A DNA stretch of 64,000 nt from an uncultured Lachnospiraceae bacterium (GCA_910586705.1 CAJUJK010000003.1:153120-217119); one strand, 5' to 3'; positions 1-8,885 are shown, numbered from the stretch's first letter. Numbers and translations: made by a program. The notes: generated by a model not told the origin, from the sequence alone.

Positions 1-1559
1 AAGAAATTCTCGTCCACAAGGATGCGCTCCGCCTCATGGAGGTATGTATTTCTCTCCTCCTGCGTCACCGCGCCGTTTGCGCTTGCAATAGCCGCATCAT
101 AATCCGCGTCGGAAACACCGTTAAAATTCAGCGCGGAATCCGAGACATAAAGTGCCAGATAGTTGATGGGATCCGTAAAGTCCGCCGTCCAGTTGTATCG
201 CAGCAGTTGGAACGTCCCCTCTCTCTTCGTCGTGTTGTAGACCTCCGTCTCCTGCGCTTCCAGCCGGATCTCTATGTTGAGCACGGCCTTCAGCTGTGCC
301 TGAATCGCCTGCGCGAGAATGGCATCCTTATCGTTGGAGGGATAGGTGTAGGTCAGTGTCGGGAACCCGTTACCGTCGGGATAACCTGCCTGCGCCAAAA
401 GTTCTTTCGCCTTCTGCGCATCCTCCGAGAAATGGGAGACCTCATCATAAAAATAGCCGCCGCCCTTGTTGGATGTCATATATTTCGGGACCCACGCGTA
501 AGCCGGCTCCCAGTTCGTGCCGAGAGAGGCGCAGATTGCATTGCGGTCGAGCGCCAGTGCAATGGCTTCCCGCACAAGCGCGTCGTCGAGCGGTTCCGCC
601 TTCACATTGGGCAGGATCGCCGTTGTTGTGATCATTCTCCAGATAAAGAGTTCGTCAGAGTCCTTATACTGCGTTTCGATGTAGTCGGGCAGTCCGCTCG
701 CAACATCTACCTCCCCCGCCGTATAGGCGGCAATCATCGACTGTGTATCCGTGATCGTCTGATCCACAATCCGGTCGATCTTAACCTGATCCGCAGCAAA
801 ATAGTACGGGTTCTTCTCCACCGCATAATACTGATCCTGCACAAACTCCGTGAGCATGTAAGGACCGTTGCACGGGCAGGTCGCCGGATCCTTATACCAA
901 TCCGTACCGTTCACGGCAACGCCGGTCTTTGACGGATAGTAAACCGGAAGAGCCAGCAGTTTGGTAAAATACGCGCACGGCTTGGTCAGATGAAAAACAA
1001 GCGTATTGTCATCCTCCGCTATCGCCTGTATGTCGTCCGCGGAGCCTGTCCCCTCATATGCCGCCTGTGCCCCCTCGATCACAAAAAGCTGGTCCGCATA
1101 CACCGAGCCGCTCGTCTCCGAATCGAGCGCCCTCGTAATCGTATTCAGGAAATCGCCCGCAGTCACCGCAGAACCGTCGGACCACTTTCCGTCCTTGCGA
1201 AGATGGAATGTGTATGTCATCTGGTCGTCGCTGACTTCAAAACTCTCCGCCGCCTCATAGATCACCTCGCCGGACTTGTCGTAGGAGATCAGGGGCAGGG
1301 AACACAGTCTCGCGAACGCGTTCCAGCTCTGCAGGGCAAAGCCCGCGGGATCCAGACTGCCGTCCAGCGCGCCGTCCGCTATGGTGATGACTTTTCCCGT
1401 CCCATCGGACGCGCCTTCAGACGCCCCTGCACCCGCCTCCGTCTTCCCGGAAGCGCTCTGCGCTCCCGAAGAGCCTCCACATCCTGCCACCGCCGCAAGC
1501 ATTGCCGCTGACAACGTCAAGACCACTACTTTTCTTGTGAAATGTTTTAATCTTTTCAT
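1..1559 (-). CDS. oppA: Oligopeptide ABC transporter substrate-binding lipoprotein, 3' end cut by window edge
   Basis: This is the peptide-capturing lipoprotein of the adjacent opp transporter (solute-binding protein family 5). The frame is open from an ATG at 1559 to the window edge, so at least 519 codons are present and the C-terminus is missing. The product begins with a basic N-terminus and a hydrophobic stretch ending in the lipobox AAVAGC, followed by a Gly/Ser/Ala-rich linker. The mature part then reads like family 5 proteins (a GALDGSLDPAG segment early on). AAGGAGGAGA lies just upstream of the ATG and fixes the start. It sits 32 bases after oppF, as the last gene of oppBCDFA. The family and role are inferred from these features and from the neighbouring genes; the ligand cannot be told. 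Confidence 0.88.
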   Translation of the reverse strand, partial: MKRLKHFTRKVVVLTLSAAMLAAVAGCGGSSGAQSASGKTEAGAGASEGASDGTGKVITIADGALDGSLDPAGFALQSWNAFARLCSLPLISYDKSGEVIYEAAESFEVSDDQMTYTFHLRKDGKWSDGSAVTAGDFLNTITRALDSETSGSVYADQLFVIEGAQAAYEGTGSADDIQAIAEDDNTLVFHLTKPCAYFTKLLALPVYYPSKTGVAVNGTDWYKDPATCPCNGPYMLTEFVQDQYYAVEKNPYYFAADQVKIDRIVDQTITDTQSMIAAYTAGEVDVASGLPDYIETQYKDSDELFIWRMITTTAILPNVKAEPLDDALVREAIALALDRNAICASLGTNWEPAYAWVPKYMTSNKGGGYFYDEVSHFSEDAQKAKELLAQAGYPDGNGFPTLTYTYPSNDKDAILAQAIQAQLKAVLNIEIRLEAQETEVYNTTKREGTFQLLRYNWTADFTDPINYLALYVSDSALNFNGVSDADYDAAIASANGAVTQEERNTYLHEAERILVDENF

Positions 1560-1591
1560 AATCTCTCCTCCTTCTTATCTAAAAATATGTA

Positions 1592-2566
1592 TTATACATA
1601 TTTATAGCACGCTGCCTTATGACCGTTCTGATTTGCCATTACCGGCGGGGTGATCCTGCACTCTGGTCTGCACTCGGGACATCTCGTGCAGAAAGGACAC
1701 CCTTCCGGCGTATGGATGGGGCTTGGCACCTCCCCCTCCAGTTTGATCCGATTTACGGAGCGCGCCGTATTCGGGTCCGCTATGGGTGCAGCGCTCAAGA
1801 GCGCTTTCGTATACGGATGGAGCGGATTGGAATACACCTCGTCCGCATCGCCGAACTCGACCAGATGTCCCAGATACATAACGCCGATCTTATGGCTGAT
1901 ATGTCTGACCATCGTCAGATCGTGGGCGATGAAAAGATAGGACAGTCCCCTCTCGTCCTGAAGCTTTTCCAAAAGGTTTATGATCTGCGCCTGAATCGAT
2001 ACATCCAGCGCGGATATAGGTTCGTCGCAGAGGATAAAATCGGGGTCAAGCGCCAGCGTTCTGGCTATGCCGATACGCTGTCTCTGTCCTCCGGAAAACT
2101 CGTGCGGATATCTCGAAATGTGGTCCGGCTTCAGTCCGACCTGTTCGAGAAGCTCCTGAACCTTGGCTTCCCTTCCCGCCTTGTCGTACATCTTATAGAT
2201 CTCCATCGGCTCGCCGATGATTTCTCCCACCGTATATCTGGGATCGAGGCTCGCGTAGGGGTCCTGAAAGATCATCTGCATTTTATTTCTGTACTGCCAG
2301 AGCTTTGCATTGGACAAATGCGTGATATCCGTACCGTTATAGACGACCTTTCCCGCCGAAGGCTCGTAGATCCTTATGATGCTACGCGCAAGTGTACTCT
2401 TTCCGCATCCGCTCTCCCCCACGAGTCCTACCGTCTCTCCGGGATAAATGTCGAAGGTCACATCGTCCACCGCCTTCACGTAATCGGAGGGCTTTAGGAA
2501 CCGCTTGTTCGCCATAAAATATTTTTTTAAATGTCTCACTTTTACTACCGGTGTCACTTCTCCCAT
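1592..2566 (-). CDS. oppF: Oligopeptide ABC transporter ATP-binding protein OppF
   Basis: Cytoplasmic ATPase that pairs with OppD to power peptide import. The 324-residue product has Walker A GESGCGKST, a Q-loop FQDPYASLDPRYT, the signature SGGQRQRIGIAR, and Walker B LCDEPISALD followed by the H-loop region IAHDL. The C-terminal oligopeptide extension is present and Cys-rich (CPFCTRCPECRPEC), as in OppF/DppF proteins; in some relatives this region binds an iron-sulfur cluster, which is not established here. The gene follows oppD with a 2-base gap, which suggests translational coupling. Assignment to OppF rather than OppD rests on gene order and the F-type N-terminus with an insertion before Walker A. 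Confidence 0.93.
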   Translation of the reverse strand: MGEVTPVVKVRHLKKYFMANKRFLKPSDYVKAVDDVTFDIYPGETVGLVGESGCGKSTLARSIIRIYEPSAGKVVYNGTDITHLSNAKLWQYRNKMQMIFQDPYASLDPRYTVGEIIGEPMEIYKMYDKAGREAKVQELLEQVGLKPDHISRYPHEFSGGQRQRIGIARTLALDPDFILCDEPISALDVSIQAQIINLLEKLQDERGLSYLFIAHDLTMVRHISHKIGVMYLGHLVEFGDADEVYSNPLHPYTKALLSAAPIADPNTARSVNRIKLEGEVPSPIHTPEGCPFCTRCPECRPECRITPPVMANQNGHKAACYKYV

Positions 2567-2568
2567 AA

Positions 2569-3600
2569 CTATCCCTCCTGCGCTTTCACGATCTCGTCCG
2601 CTCTATCCATGCAATAGTGCCAGCAGGAAACACAGTGCCCCTCCCCGAAGCACTTCTCTGCAGGTCCGTAGTCCTTACAGATATTCATCGCTCTGGTGCA
2701 TCTTGGCATAAACGCACAGCCGGAATTGAGTTTCAAAAGATCCGGCGGCGTTCCGGGGATCGATAAAAGGCTCTGCCTCGCTGCGCCCCCATGGGTCACC
2801 ACACTACTCAACAGTCCCTGTGTATAAAAATGCTTTGTCTCGTAAAAGATTTCATTCAGGCTGCCGCGCTCCACAATCTTTCCGGCATACATGATATTTA
2901 CCTTCTCACACATCATGGAGACCACTCCCAGATCGTGTGTGATCATGATCACCGCCATGTTCTGCCTTTCTGCAAGCTCCATCAAAAGATCGATAATCTG
3001 CGCCTGAACGGTGACATCGAGCGCGGTGGTCGGCTCGTCTGCTATGATCAGCTTTGGCCGGCAGGCGAGAGCCGCCGCGATCACGATACGCTGTCTCATG
3101 CCGCCGGAAAATTCAAAAGGATATTGGTGAAATCTGTCCTCCGGGCTTGGAATGCCGACCTGCTTCATAAGCTCGACCGCCCTGTTCTTCGCCTCCTCAC
3201 GCGTGCATTTTTCATGCTTGATAATACCCTCTGTTATCTGCGTCCCGATCTTTAAGACCGGATTTAAATATGTCATGGGGTCCTGAAAGATCATGCCGAT
3301 CTGTACGCCCCTGATCTCTTCCATCGCTTTCTCATAGGCTTTCCCGTCGCCGCAAAACTCCTTTGCCAGAGGGCTGATATCGCGCCCGTCAAAAAGCATC
3401 TGTCCCGAGACCACCCTGCCGTTCTTCGCAAGAAGCCCCATAAGGGCAAGCATTCCGACGCTCTTGCCGGAGCCGGACTCCCCGACGATGCCGAGCATTT
3501 CCCCCGTATCCAGCTTGTAACTGACGTTTCTGACCGCATGGACGACGCCGTTTTTTGTCTGAAAGTCGACCGATAAATTTTTTATCTCCAACAGTGCCAT
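2569..3600 (-). CDS. oppD: Oligopeptide ABC transporter ATP-binding protein OppD
   Basis: Cytoplasmic ATPase subunit of the peptide importer, 343 residues. It shows Walker A GESGSGKS, Q-loop FQDPMTYLNP, signature SGGMRQRIVIA, Walker B IIADEPTTALD and the H-loop ITHDL. The C-terminal oligopeptide-transporter extension carries the usual cysteines (SGCAFMPRCTRAMNIC). The length and the motif variant LNP match OppD/DppD proteins. It lies 15 bases after oppC and 2 bases before oppF, so it belongs to one transcription unit with them. The substrate class (peptides) is inferred from the family; nickel or glycan-linked peptides remain possible. Confidence 0.93.
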   Translation of the reverse strand: MALLEIKNLSVDFQTKNGVVHAVRNVSYKLDTGEMLGIVGESGSGKSVGMLALMGLLAKNGRVVSGQMLFDGRDISPLAKEFCGDGKAYEKAMEEIRGVQIGMIFQDPMTYLNPVLKIGTQITEGIIKHEKCTREEAKNRAVELMKQVGIPSPEDRFHQYPFEFSGGMRQRIVIAAALACRPKLIIADEPTTALDVTVQAQIIDLLMELAERQNMAVIMITHDLGVVSMMCEKVNIMYAGKIVERGSLNEIFYETKHFYTQGLLSSVVTHGGAARQSLLSIPGTPPDLLKLNSGCAFMPRCTRAMNICKDYGPAEKCFGEGHCVSCWHYCMDRADEIVKAQEG

Positions 3601-3615
3601 TTCTGTTCCCTCCCT

Positions 3616-4527
3616 CTAATGTCTCTTGGTCGGATCAAGAGCCTCACTCAAGCCCTCACTGATAAAGTTCAGTGCAAAGATGATGATGCAGATGACCGAA
3701 ACCGGGCAGAACATCTGGTTCGGATAAACGGTCATGTACATTCTGGCGTCCTGCGCCAATGTGCCAAGGCTTGCCTGCGGCGCGGAAATGCCCATGCCGA
3801 TGAAGCTTAAGAATGCCTCCTGAAAGATCGCCTGTGGGATCGCCATCGTCGCCTCCACCAGAAGCGGTCCCAGCGCGTTGGTAAATATGTGCCGGAACAG
3901 AATCCTCGGCGCAGAGGCTCCCTCCGTGTAGGCAGCCAGCGCGAACTCTCTCTCCTTGAGCGCTATCACCTGCGTCCGCATCATCCTCGAAGTCCCAATC
4001 CACCCCGAAACGCACATGCCCAGCATGATGCTTCCCACATTTGCCCCGAAGATGAGCATCAGAAGGATGATGTAGAGCAGCGACGGGACCGCGTAGATCA
4101 CGTCCACGATCCGCATCATGAGCATATCCGTCCTGCCGCCCACATACCCGGCGATGCCGCCGTAGATGACGCCCAAAAACATGTTGATAAAGGTGGTGAG
4201 GAAACCCACCATAAGCGAGATCCTTACCCCGTACAGCGACCTCGTAAAAAGGTCTCTGCCAAGAGCGTCCGTCCCGAAGATGTGCTTCAGGCTCATCCCC
4301 GCATTGATCTCGGTTCCCATGCCGTCATAGGCATAGGGTGAGACAAAGGGTCCTATCATGGCGGTCAGAACGATCACGGTGAGGACGACCAGCCCCACAA
4401 ACGCTCTCTTATTGACTTTGAATCTGTCCCAGACGTCTCTCCAAAATCCGCCGGATGGAACAGCTATGAATTCCGCATTCTGCAATGCGGGATCGATCGG
4501 TTTAAAATAATCGGCTTTCGCTAACAT
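3616..4527 (-). CDS. oppC: Oligopeptide ABC transporter permease OppC
   Basis: Inner-membrane permease of the binding-protein-dependent type (BPD_transp_1), 303 residues. It has the OppC-specific N-terminal cytoplasmic segment before the first membrane helix (VGLVVLTVIVLTAMIGPFVS), then several further hydrophobic segments. The EAA loop, which contacts the ATPases, reads EGASAPRILFRHIFTNALGP. The C-terminus EGLSEALDPTKRH is typical of OppC/DppC. It forms the channel with OppB. The gene follows oppB by 11 bases and precedes oppD by 15 bases. The start ATG is preceded by GAGGAGAGA. Confidence 0.93.
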   Translation of the reverse strand: MLAKADYFKPIDPALQNAEFIAVPSGGFWRDVWDRFKVNKRAFVGLVVLTVIVLTAMIGPFVSPYAYDGMGTEINAGMSLKHIFGTDALGRDLFTRSLYGVRISLMVGFLTTFINMFLGVIYGGIAGYVGGRTDMLMMRIVDVIYAVPSLLYIILLMLIFGANVGSIMLGMCVSGWIGTSRMMRTQVIALKEREFALAAYTEGASAPRILFRHIFTNALGPLLVEATMAIPQAIFQEAFLSFIGMGISAPQASLGTLAQDARMYMTVYPNQMFCPVSVICIIIFALNFISEGLSEALDPTKRH

Positions 4528-4538
4528 CTCTCTCCTCC

Positions 4539-5459
4539 TCAGTTCTTTCCCAGTTTGATCCTTGGATCAACCAGCGCGCAGATCACATCGCTAAGCAGGT
4601 TCGCCAGAATGATAATCGCTCCGACAAATATCGTAAGCCCCATGATCACCGTATAATCCCTGTTATTGACCGAGTTTACGAACTCCTTGCCGATACCTGG
4701 TATCGTAAATATACTCTCCACCACGAAGCTGCCCGTGATCTGAAATGCCAGCATCGGTCCGCAGACTGTGATAAACGGCAGCAGCGCGTTTTTCAATACA
4801 TGCAGGAACATGACCCGTCTCTTCCCGATTCCCTTTGCTCTCGCCATCGTCACATAATCTTGATTCATCGCCTCGTCGTAGCTGGAGTGGATCAGCCTCG
4901 ATATCTCTGCGATCGGGTAGACCGCCAGTGCCGTGATCGGCAGGATATAACTCTTAAAGGAACCGTCAAACAGGACCGGCAGGATCTTCAGCTTCGCGCC
5001 GAAGATGAGCATCAGCGCGATTGCGAGCACGAATCCCGGAATACTGATAAACACCGTGGAGGCTGTCAGTATCCAGCCCTTTACCGCCTCCGACTTTGTG
5101 ACCGACATCCATACGCCGATGACGATTCCAACCACAATGGCGATGCCAAAGGAGATCAGTCCCAGCTGCAGCGTGATGGGGAAACCGTCCCTGATCAGAT
5201 CATTCACGTTCACGTTGCTCTTTTTGTAGGAAATGCCGAGGCTCCCGTGCAGAAGTTCCTTTAAATAGAGCACATACTGCTCTTCCACCGGCTTGTCGAG
5301 CCCGTAATGCTCTTCCAGAGAAGCAAGCATGGCTGGTGAGATATTATCCGTCTCAAACGGGCTGCCCGGCATCAGTCTTGTCAAAAAGAACGTGATCGTC
5401 ACGAGAAAAAACAAGGTTACAATTCCCATTGCCAGTCTTTTACATATATATTTGATCAT
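4539..5459 (-). CDS. oppB: Oligopeptide ABC transporter permease OppB
   Basis: First permease subunit of the peptide importer, 306 residues, with about six hydrophobic segments. The N-terminus (MIKYICKRLAMGIVTLFFLV) and the early FFLTRLMPGSPF motif are characteristic of OppB/DppB. The EAA loop reads RAKGIGKRRVMFLHVLKNAL, and the C-terminus ends VDPRIKLGKN. A clear ribosome-binding site, GGAGGTGCGAC, precedes the ATG. The gene begins only 13 bases after the stop of the upstream MATE gene and no terminator separates them, so the peptide importer is probably co-transcribed with the exporter from the promoter at 6931-6959. Confidence 0.93.
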   Translation of the reverse strand: MIKYICKRLAMGIVTLFFLVTITFFLTRLMPGSPFETDNISPAMLASLEEHYGLDKPVEEQYVLYLKELLHGSLGISYKKSNVNVNDLIRDGFPITLQLGLISFGIAIVVGIVIGVWMSVTKSEAVKGWILTASTVFISIPGFVLAIALMLIFGAKLKILPVLFDGSFKSYILPITALAVYPIAEISRLIHSSYDEAMNQDYVTMARAKGIGKRRVMFLHVLKNALLPFITVCGPMLAFQITGSFVVESIFTIPGIGKEFVNSVNNRDYTVIMGLTIFVGAIIILANLLSDVICALVDPRIKLGKN

Positions 5460-5472
5460 GTCGCACCTCCAA

Positions 5473-6897
5473 TCAAAAAAGACAGCCGGCTTCCTTTTCA
5501 GCGCCCTTGCTGTCTTTTTGTTCCAATTTATTCAGATCATGTATGCCGCTCCAGTAAATGACGGAGACGACGATCAGCGAGAGGGCGTCCGAAACGCTCG
5601 TGCTGATCAGCACCCCGTCCAATCCCAGAATACCCGGCAGAAGCAGCAGCGCCGGTATCAGGAACAGACCGTTGCGGCTTATGGAAATGAAAATGGCTCT
5701 CTTTGGTTTCCCGATCGCCGAGTAATACATGGAGGAAAGTGTCTGGAAACCCAGTCCGAAGATAAACAGCTTTCCCATCCGCATTGCCCTTGCGCCGTAG
5801 GCGATCAGTTCCGGGACATCTGTACTGAATATCCGAAACAACGTCTCCGGCACCGCCATCATAAGCGTCCACAAGACAGTTGAGACCACCGTCGCTATCG
5901 CCTGACCGGTCAGCGTAGCCTCCTTTGCTCTGCCGTACTGTTTCAGTCCGTAGTTGTAACTAATAATAGTAGAGATGGCGCTGTTCATTCCCATAATGAA
6001 CATGGCTGCAAAGTTTTCGACCGTGTGGATCACGGAGACTGCTGAGATCGCCATATCGCCACCCCCTCTGCCAATCTCCATGTTCGCGTATCTCATGAGC
6101 GAGTGGTTTACGAGGGTGTTGTTGCAAAAGCTGAGCCCTTGGAATACCGCCGGCGCAAGCCCCAGAGAGATCACCTTACCTATCAGTCCCACATCGAGGA
6201 CCGCCAATCCCTTCCACCTGAGCACGCCCTTATGACAACAGTGATATTGGAGACTCAGTCCGCAGCTCACGATCTGGCTTATGACCGTGGCTGCCGCCGC
6301 TCCTTCCACGCCCCAGTGAAAACCCATCATAAAGATTGCATCCATACAGACGTTGATCCCCGCTCCCGCCATCGTAACGATCATCGCGTATCTGGTGTTT
6401 CCCTCTGCCCTGATGCAGGCAGCCATCGCCAGATTCGGTATGCCAAACAGCTGCCCGACCGCAATGATCCTCAGGTACTTTACTGCCATTTCATAAAGCG
6501 CCGAGCTCTCATCCGCCCCGCAGATCTCTATGAGAGGCTCTGCAAAAAAGAAAAACACCGACGAGATGACCACCGCCACAAACAGCGAAAACAGAATGAT
6601 GTTCGTAAACGCCTTATCGGCTTTTTCTTTTTCCTGTCTTCCGAGCGAGAGGGAAACCAGAGCTCCCCCTCCTATGCTCATCAAAACGGTAAACGCCGCG
6701 ATTATATTATTCAGAGGGAACATCACACCGACTGCGCCGAGCGCCGTGCCGCCAACTATCCTCCCCACGAAGATCCTGTCCACTATATTATAGAGGGCAT
6801 TGACTATGTTTCCACAGACAGCCGGAACCGACATGGCCAGAATCAACGGCAGAAGCTTCGCCGTTCCCATATTTTGGACTCGCTCTTCCGCGTTCAT
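5473..6897 (-). CDS. MATE family efflux transporter
   Basis: Twelve-helix cation-coupled exporter of the MATE family, 474 residues. The two pseudo-symmetric halves are visible, with family segments such as MSVPAVCGNIVNALYNIVDRIFVGR in broken form near residues 19-43 and GLAPAVFQGLSFC near the middle. Proteins of this branch (YeeO/DinF-like in Clostridia) export organic cations, drugs or metabolites; the substrate is not predictable. AGGGGTGAAG lies upstream of the ATG. Its promoter overlaps a 14-bp palindrome that is repeated in the divergent promoter, which suggests control by the TetR regulator at 8165-8818. It is followed after 13 bases by oppB, an unusual coupling of an exporter with a peptide importer. 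Confidence 0.93.
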   Translation of the reverse strand: MNAEERVQNMGTAKLLPLILAMSVPAVCGNIVNALYNIVDRIFVGRIVGGTALGAVGVMFPLNNIIAAFTVLMSIGGGALVSLSLGRQEKEKADKAFTNIILFSLFVAVVISSVFFFFAEPLIEICGADESSALYEMAVKYLRIIAVGQLFGIPNLAMAACIRAEGNTRYAMIVTMAGAGINVCMDAIFMMGFHWGVEGAAAATVISQIVSCGLSLQYHCCHKGVLRWKGLAVLDVGLIGKVISLGLAPAVFQGLSFCNNTLVNHSLMRYANMEIGRGGGDMAISAVSVIHTVENFAAMFIMGMNSAISTIISYNYGLKQYGRAKEATLTGQAIATVVSTVLWTLMMAVPETLFRIFSTDVPELIAYGARAMRMGKLFIFGLGFQTLSSMYYSAIGKPKRAIFISISRNGLFLIPALLLLPGILGLDGVLISTSVSDALSLIVVSVIYWSGIHDLNKLEQKDSKGAEKEAGCLF

Positions 6898-6930
6898 TTT
6901 TTCTTCACCCCTCTCTGTAACTTCATTGCA

Positions 6931-6959
6931 ATTATACGCGTATAAATTTTGACTGTCAA
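6931..6959 (-). promoter_or_regulatory. Promoter of the MATE-opp operon with overlapping palindromic operator
   Basis: On the minus strand TTGACA (6959-6954) and TATAAT (6936-6931) are separated by exactly 17 bases, a consensus housekeeping promoter. The perfect palindrome TTATACGCGTATAA (6932-6945) covers the -10 box and part of the spacer. The same 14 bases occur in the divergent promoter. Binding by the nearby TetR protein is inferred from this arrangement. Confidence 0.85.
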
Positions 6960-7035
6960 CAAGGCTAGTTGCAATTTCTTGTATTTTGTCACTTATTATC
7001 TAATTTTAGCTGTTTTTCCAATTATTTTGGTGAAT

Positions 7036-7049
7036 TTATACATGTATCA
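7036..7049. promoter_or_regulatory. Possible third, degenerate operator copy
   Basis: TTATACATGTATCA matches the 14-bp operator at 11 of 14 positions and contains the perfect core ATACATGTAT. Its centre lies 37 bases upstream of the centre of the operator in the rightward promoter. It may be a weaker auxiliary site; this is inference only. Confidence 0.4.
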
Positions 7050-7065
7050 ATACATACAACAGCTC

Positions 7066-7094
7066 TTGACATTTATACGCGTATAATTTATACT
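7066..7094 (+). promoter_or_regulatory. Promoter of the dehydrogenase-tetR operon with operator in the spacer
   Basis: TTGACA (7066-7071) and TATACT (7089-7094) lie 17 bases apart. The perfect palindrome TTATACGCGTATAA occupies 7073-7086, that is, almost the whole spacer, a classic repressor position. It is identical to the palindrome in the divergent MATE promoter, so one regulator probably controls both directions and its own gene. Confidence 0.87.
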
Positions 7095-7133
7095 TGCAAT
7101 CATTAAAAATATAACTACAGGAGGTAAACAGAG

Positions 7134-8147
7134 ATGAAAGTAAATGTTCTTTTGGGAAAACCTACCAGTACAGATATCACCACGGAAGACATGCTCGAAC
7201 AATGGGCACTTCTCGATACGATCCCCGGTGTGGAATATGAAATAAAGAAAGTACAAGGATTTCCTGAGGCGGAAGAATTTAACGCCCTGATCGACAAAGA
7301 CTGCGACGCGGTTTTAGGATGCTGGATTACAAAAAAGCTGGTCAACGAATATTTCTTTGAGACACACCCGAATTGCAAATATATCGCAGGCGGCGCCCAC
7401 GGCTATGAGCAGCTCGACTGGGAAATGACGAGACGCTACGGCGTAACGATCACCAACACGGCATACGGCGACAGCACCATTGCGGAATTCGCCTTCGCGC
7501 TCCTCATGGATATCTGTCACAAGGTAAGCCTCCACAATGACTATATCAAAAAGACCGACTGGCTCCAGCCCGATCCGCCTAAATACATGTACTCCCTGAC
7601 AAAACAGCTGGAACTTTGCGGCATGACGCTGGGCATATTCGGTCTCGGCAAAATCGGTTACCACGCCGCCCTCATAGGCCGCGGCTACGGTATGAAGATC
7701 ATATCCTACAGCCGCCACAAAAAGGAAGGACCAGAATACGACTTTATTGAGCAGGTGTCCTTTGACGAGCTGCTCGCCCGCTCCGACGTCCTGACCCTCC
7801 ACGCCCCCTTAAACCCGTCAACCGAGAAAATCATAGACAAAAACGCCTTTTCAAAAATGAAGGATAATGTTATCCTTATTAATACAGCAAGAGGCAGGCT
7901 TGTCGATGAGGCGGCTCTGATCGAGGCGCTTAAGAGCGGCAAGGTGTACGCCGCCGGTCTCGACACGATGGTAGAAGAACCGCCCACGAAGCCGAATGAG
8001 CTCCTTACCCTCGACAACACGACCATAACCGGTCACATCGCATGGCTCCCCAAAACCTCAAGGCTCCGTCAGGCGTCTCTTGCCGTGGAAAATTACAGAA
8101 AATATCTGGAAGGTCATCCGGTGAGCGTTATCAATGGCATAAGCTGA
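7134..8147 (+). CDS. D-isomer-specific 2-hydroxyacid dehydrogenase family protein
   Basis: NAD(P)-dependent oxidoreductase that interconverts 2-oxo acids and 2-hydroxy acids, 337 residues, cytoplasmic. The Rossmann motif is GIFGLGKIG in the middle of the protein. The three catalytic residues can be located: Arg in LINTARGRLVDE, Glu in TMVEEPP, and His in TGHIAW. The exact substrate (lactate-type, glycerate, phosphoglycerate or a xenobiotic oxo acid) cannot be read. AGGAGG precedes the ATG at good spacing. The gene lies directly upstream of the tetR gene (17-base gap) and divergent from a MATE exporter under the same operator, so it may detoxify or process a compound that the exporter and regulator also recognise. 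Confidence 0.9.
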   Translation: MKVNVLLGKPTSTDITTEDMLEQWALLDTIPGVEYEIKKVQGFPEAEEFNALIDKDCDAVLGCWITKKLVNEYFFETHPNCKYIAGGAHGYEQLDWEMTRRYGVTITNTAYGDSTIAEFAFALLMDICHKVSLHNDYIKKTDWLQPDPPKYMYSLTKQLELCGMTLGIFGLGKIGYHAALIGRGYGMKIISYSRHKKEGPEYDFIEQVSFDELLARSDVLTLHAPLNPSTEKIIDKNAFSKMKDNVILINTARGRLVDEAALIEALKSGKVYAAGLDTMVEEPPTKPNELLTLDNTTITGHIAWLPKTSRLRQASLAVENYRKYLEGHPVSVINGIS

Positions 8148-8164
8148 TCCCAGAGGTGAAAAGC

Positions 8165-8818
8165 ATGGCAAATACGGCAAAGGGCGAAGAAACAAAAAAG
8201 AGAATCATAATGAGCGCGCGATCCCTTTTCTTTGAACATGGATATGCACAGACCAGTCTTCGCCAGATCTCCGAGAAAGCAGGCACCAATATCGGTCTTA
8301 TGAACTACTATTTTGAGAGTAAGGCCGGTATTGCCATGCTTATATATACCGACTTGCGCGCATCCTTTGACGAGCTGCTCGCAAAATACGAACCCGACCT
8401 GAGCCGCGATGAATTTTTTCTCCTTTCCAGCGCCATCGAGCTGTATCTTGCGCTGGAATGCCAGCCATTCCGCGTCTTTTATACAGCCCTCTCCGCGGAA
8501 CCCGTTTTTCAAAAAAATATCAGCCAGATCATCATGTCCATCGTAGAAAGACATGACGACGCCCATCAGGATAAAAATCTCGCCAAGCTGAACTGCATGG
8601 GCATCATGGCAATCAAACCCGCACTCATCGGCCGGTCATGCGCTGAGGGGTTTGATATCCCACACAAAACCATCATCGAATACTACATGAAAATGCAGCT
8701 CCAGATGCTGGGACTCGATCAGGACCGCTCGGATGCCTACATGCGCCTTATGGAGAAATACTACTTCCATCTCGCGCCGGGTTTCACGCCTGTCATGACC
8801 CCGCTGTACGGCGTCTGA
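8165..8818 (+). CDS. TetR/AcrR family transcriptional regulator
   Basis: Predicted DNA-binding repressor of 217 residues. The N-terminal helix-turn-helix is typical: TKKRIIMSARSLFFEHGYAQ, then TSLRQISEKAGTNIGLMNYY with FESKAGI. The C-terminal ligand-binding domain is not recognisable further, which is normal for this family. The frame is open further upstream to 8042 but that part overlaps the dehydrogenase. I chose the ATG at 8165, which has AGAGGTGAAA just upstream and puts the HTH at the usual distance from the N-terminus. It is the natural candidate for binding the palindromes at 6932-6945 and 7073-7086. Confidence 0.92.
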   Translation: MANTAKGEETKKRIIMSARSLFFEHGYAQTSLRQISEKAGTNIGLMNYYFESKAGIAMLIYTDLRASFDELLAKYEPDLSRDEFFLLSSAIELYLALECQPFRVFYTALSAEPVFQKNISQIIMSIVERHDDAHQDKNLAKLNCMGIMAIKPALIGRSCAEGFDIPHKTIIEYYMKMQLQMLGLDQDRSDAYMRLMEKYYFHLAPGFTPVMTPLYGV

Positions 8819-8839
8819 CTCCGCTTATGCGCAAAAAGA

Positions 8840-8868
8840 ACCCTGCGGCCGCAAACCCTCCGCAGGGT
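8840..8868 (-). terminator. Intrinsic terminator between convergent tetR and GH31 genes
   Basis: A perfect 9-bp stem, ACCCTGCGG (8840-8848) with CCGCAGGGT (8860-8868), encloses an 11-base loop. On the minus strand it is followed by TTCTTTTTGC, so it most likely ends the GH31 sugar operon; it may also serve the convergent tetR transcript. Confidence 0.8.
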
Positions 8869-8885
8869 CCCTACGATTCCTATGC

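Noticed and set aside
36..932. 298-codon plus-strand frame at the left edge
   Set aside because: It is the shadow of the truncated oppA gene, whose frame has a lipobox, a ribosome-binding site and opp neighbours.
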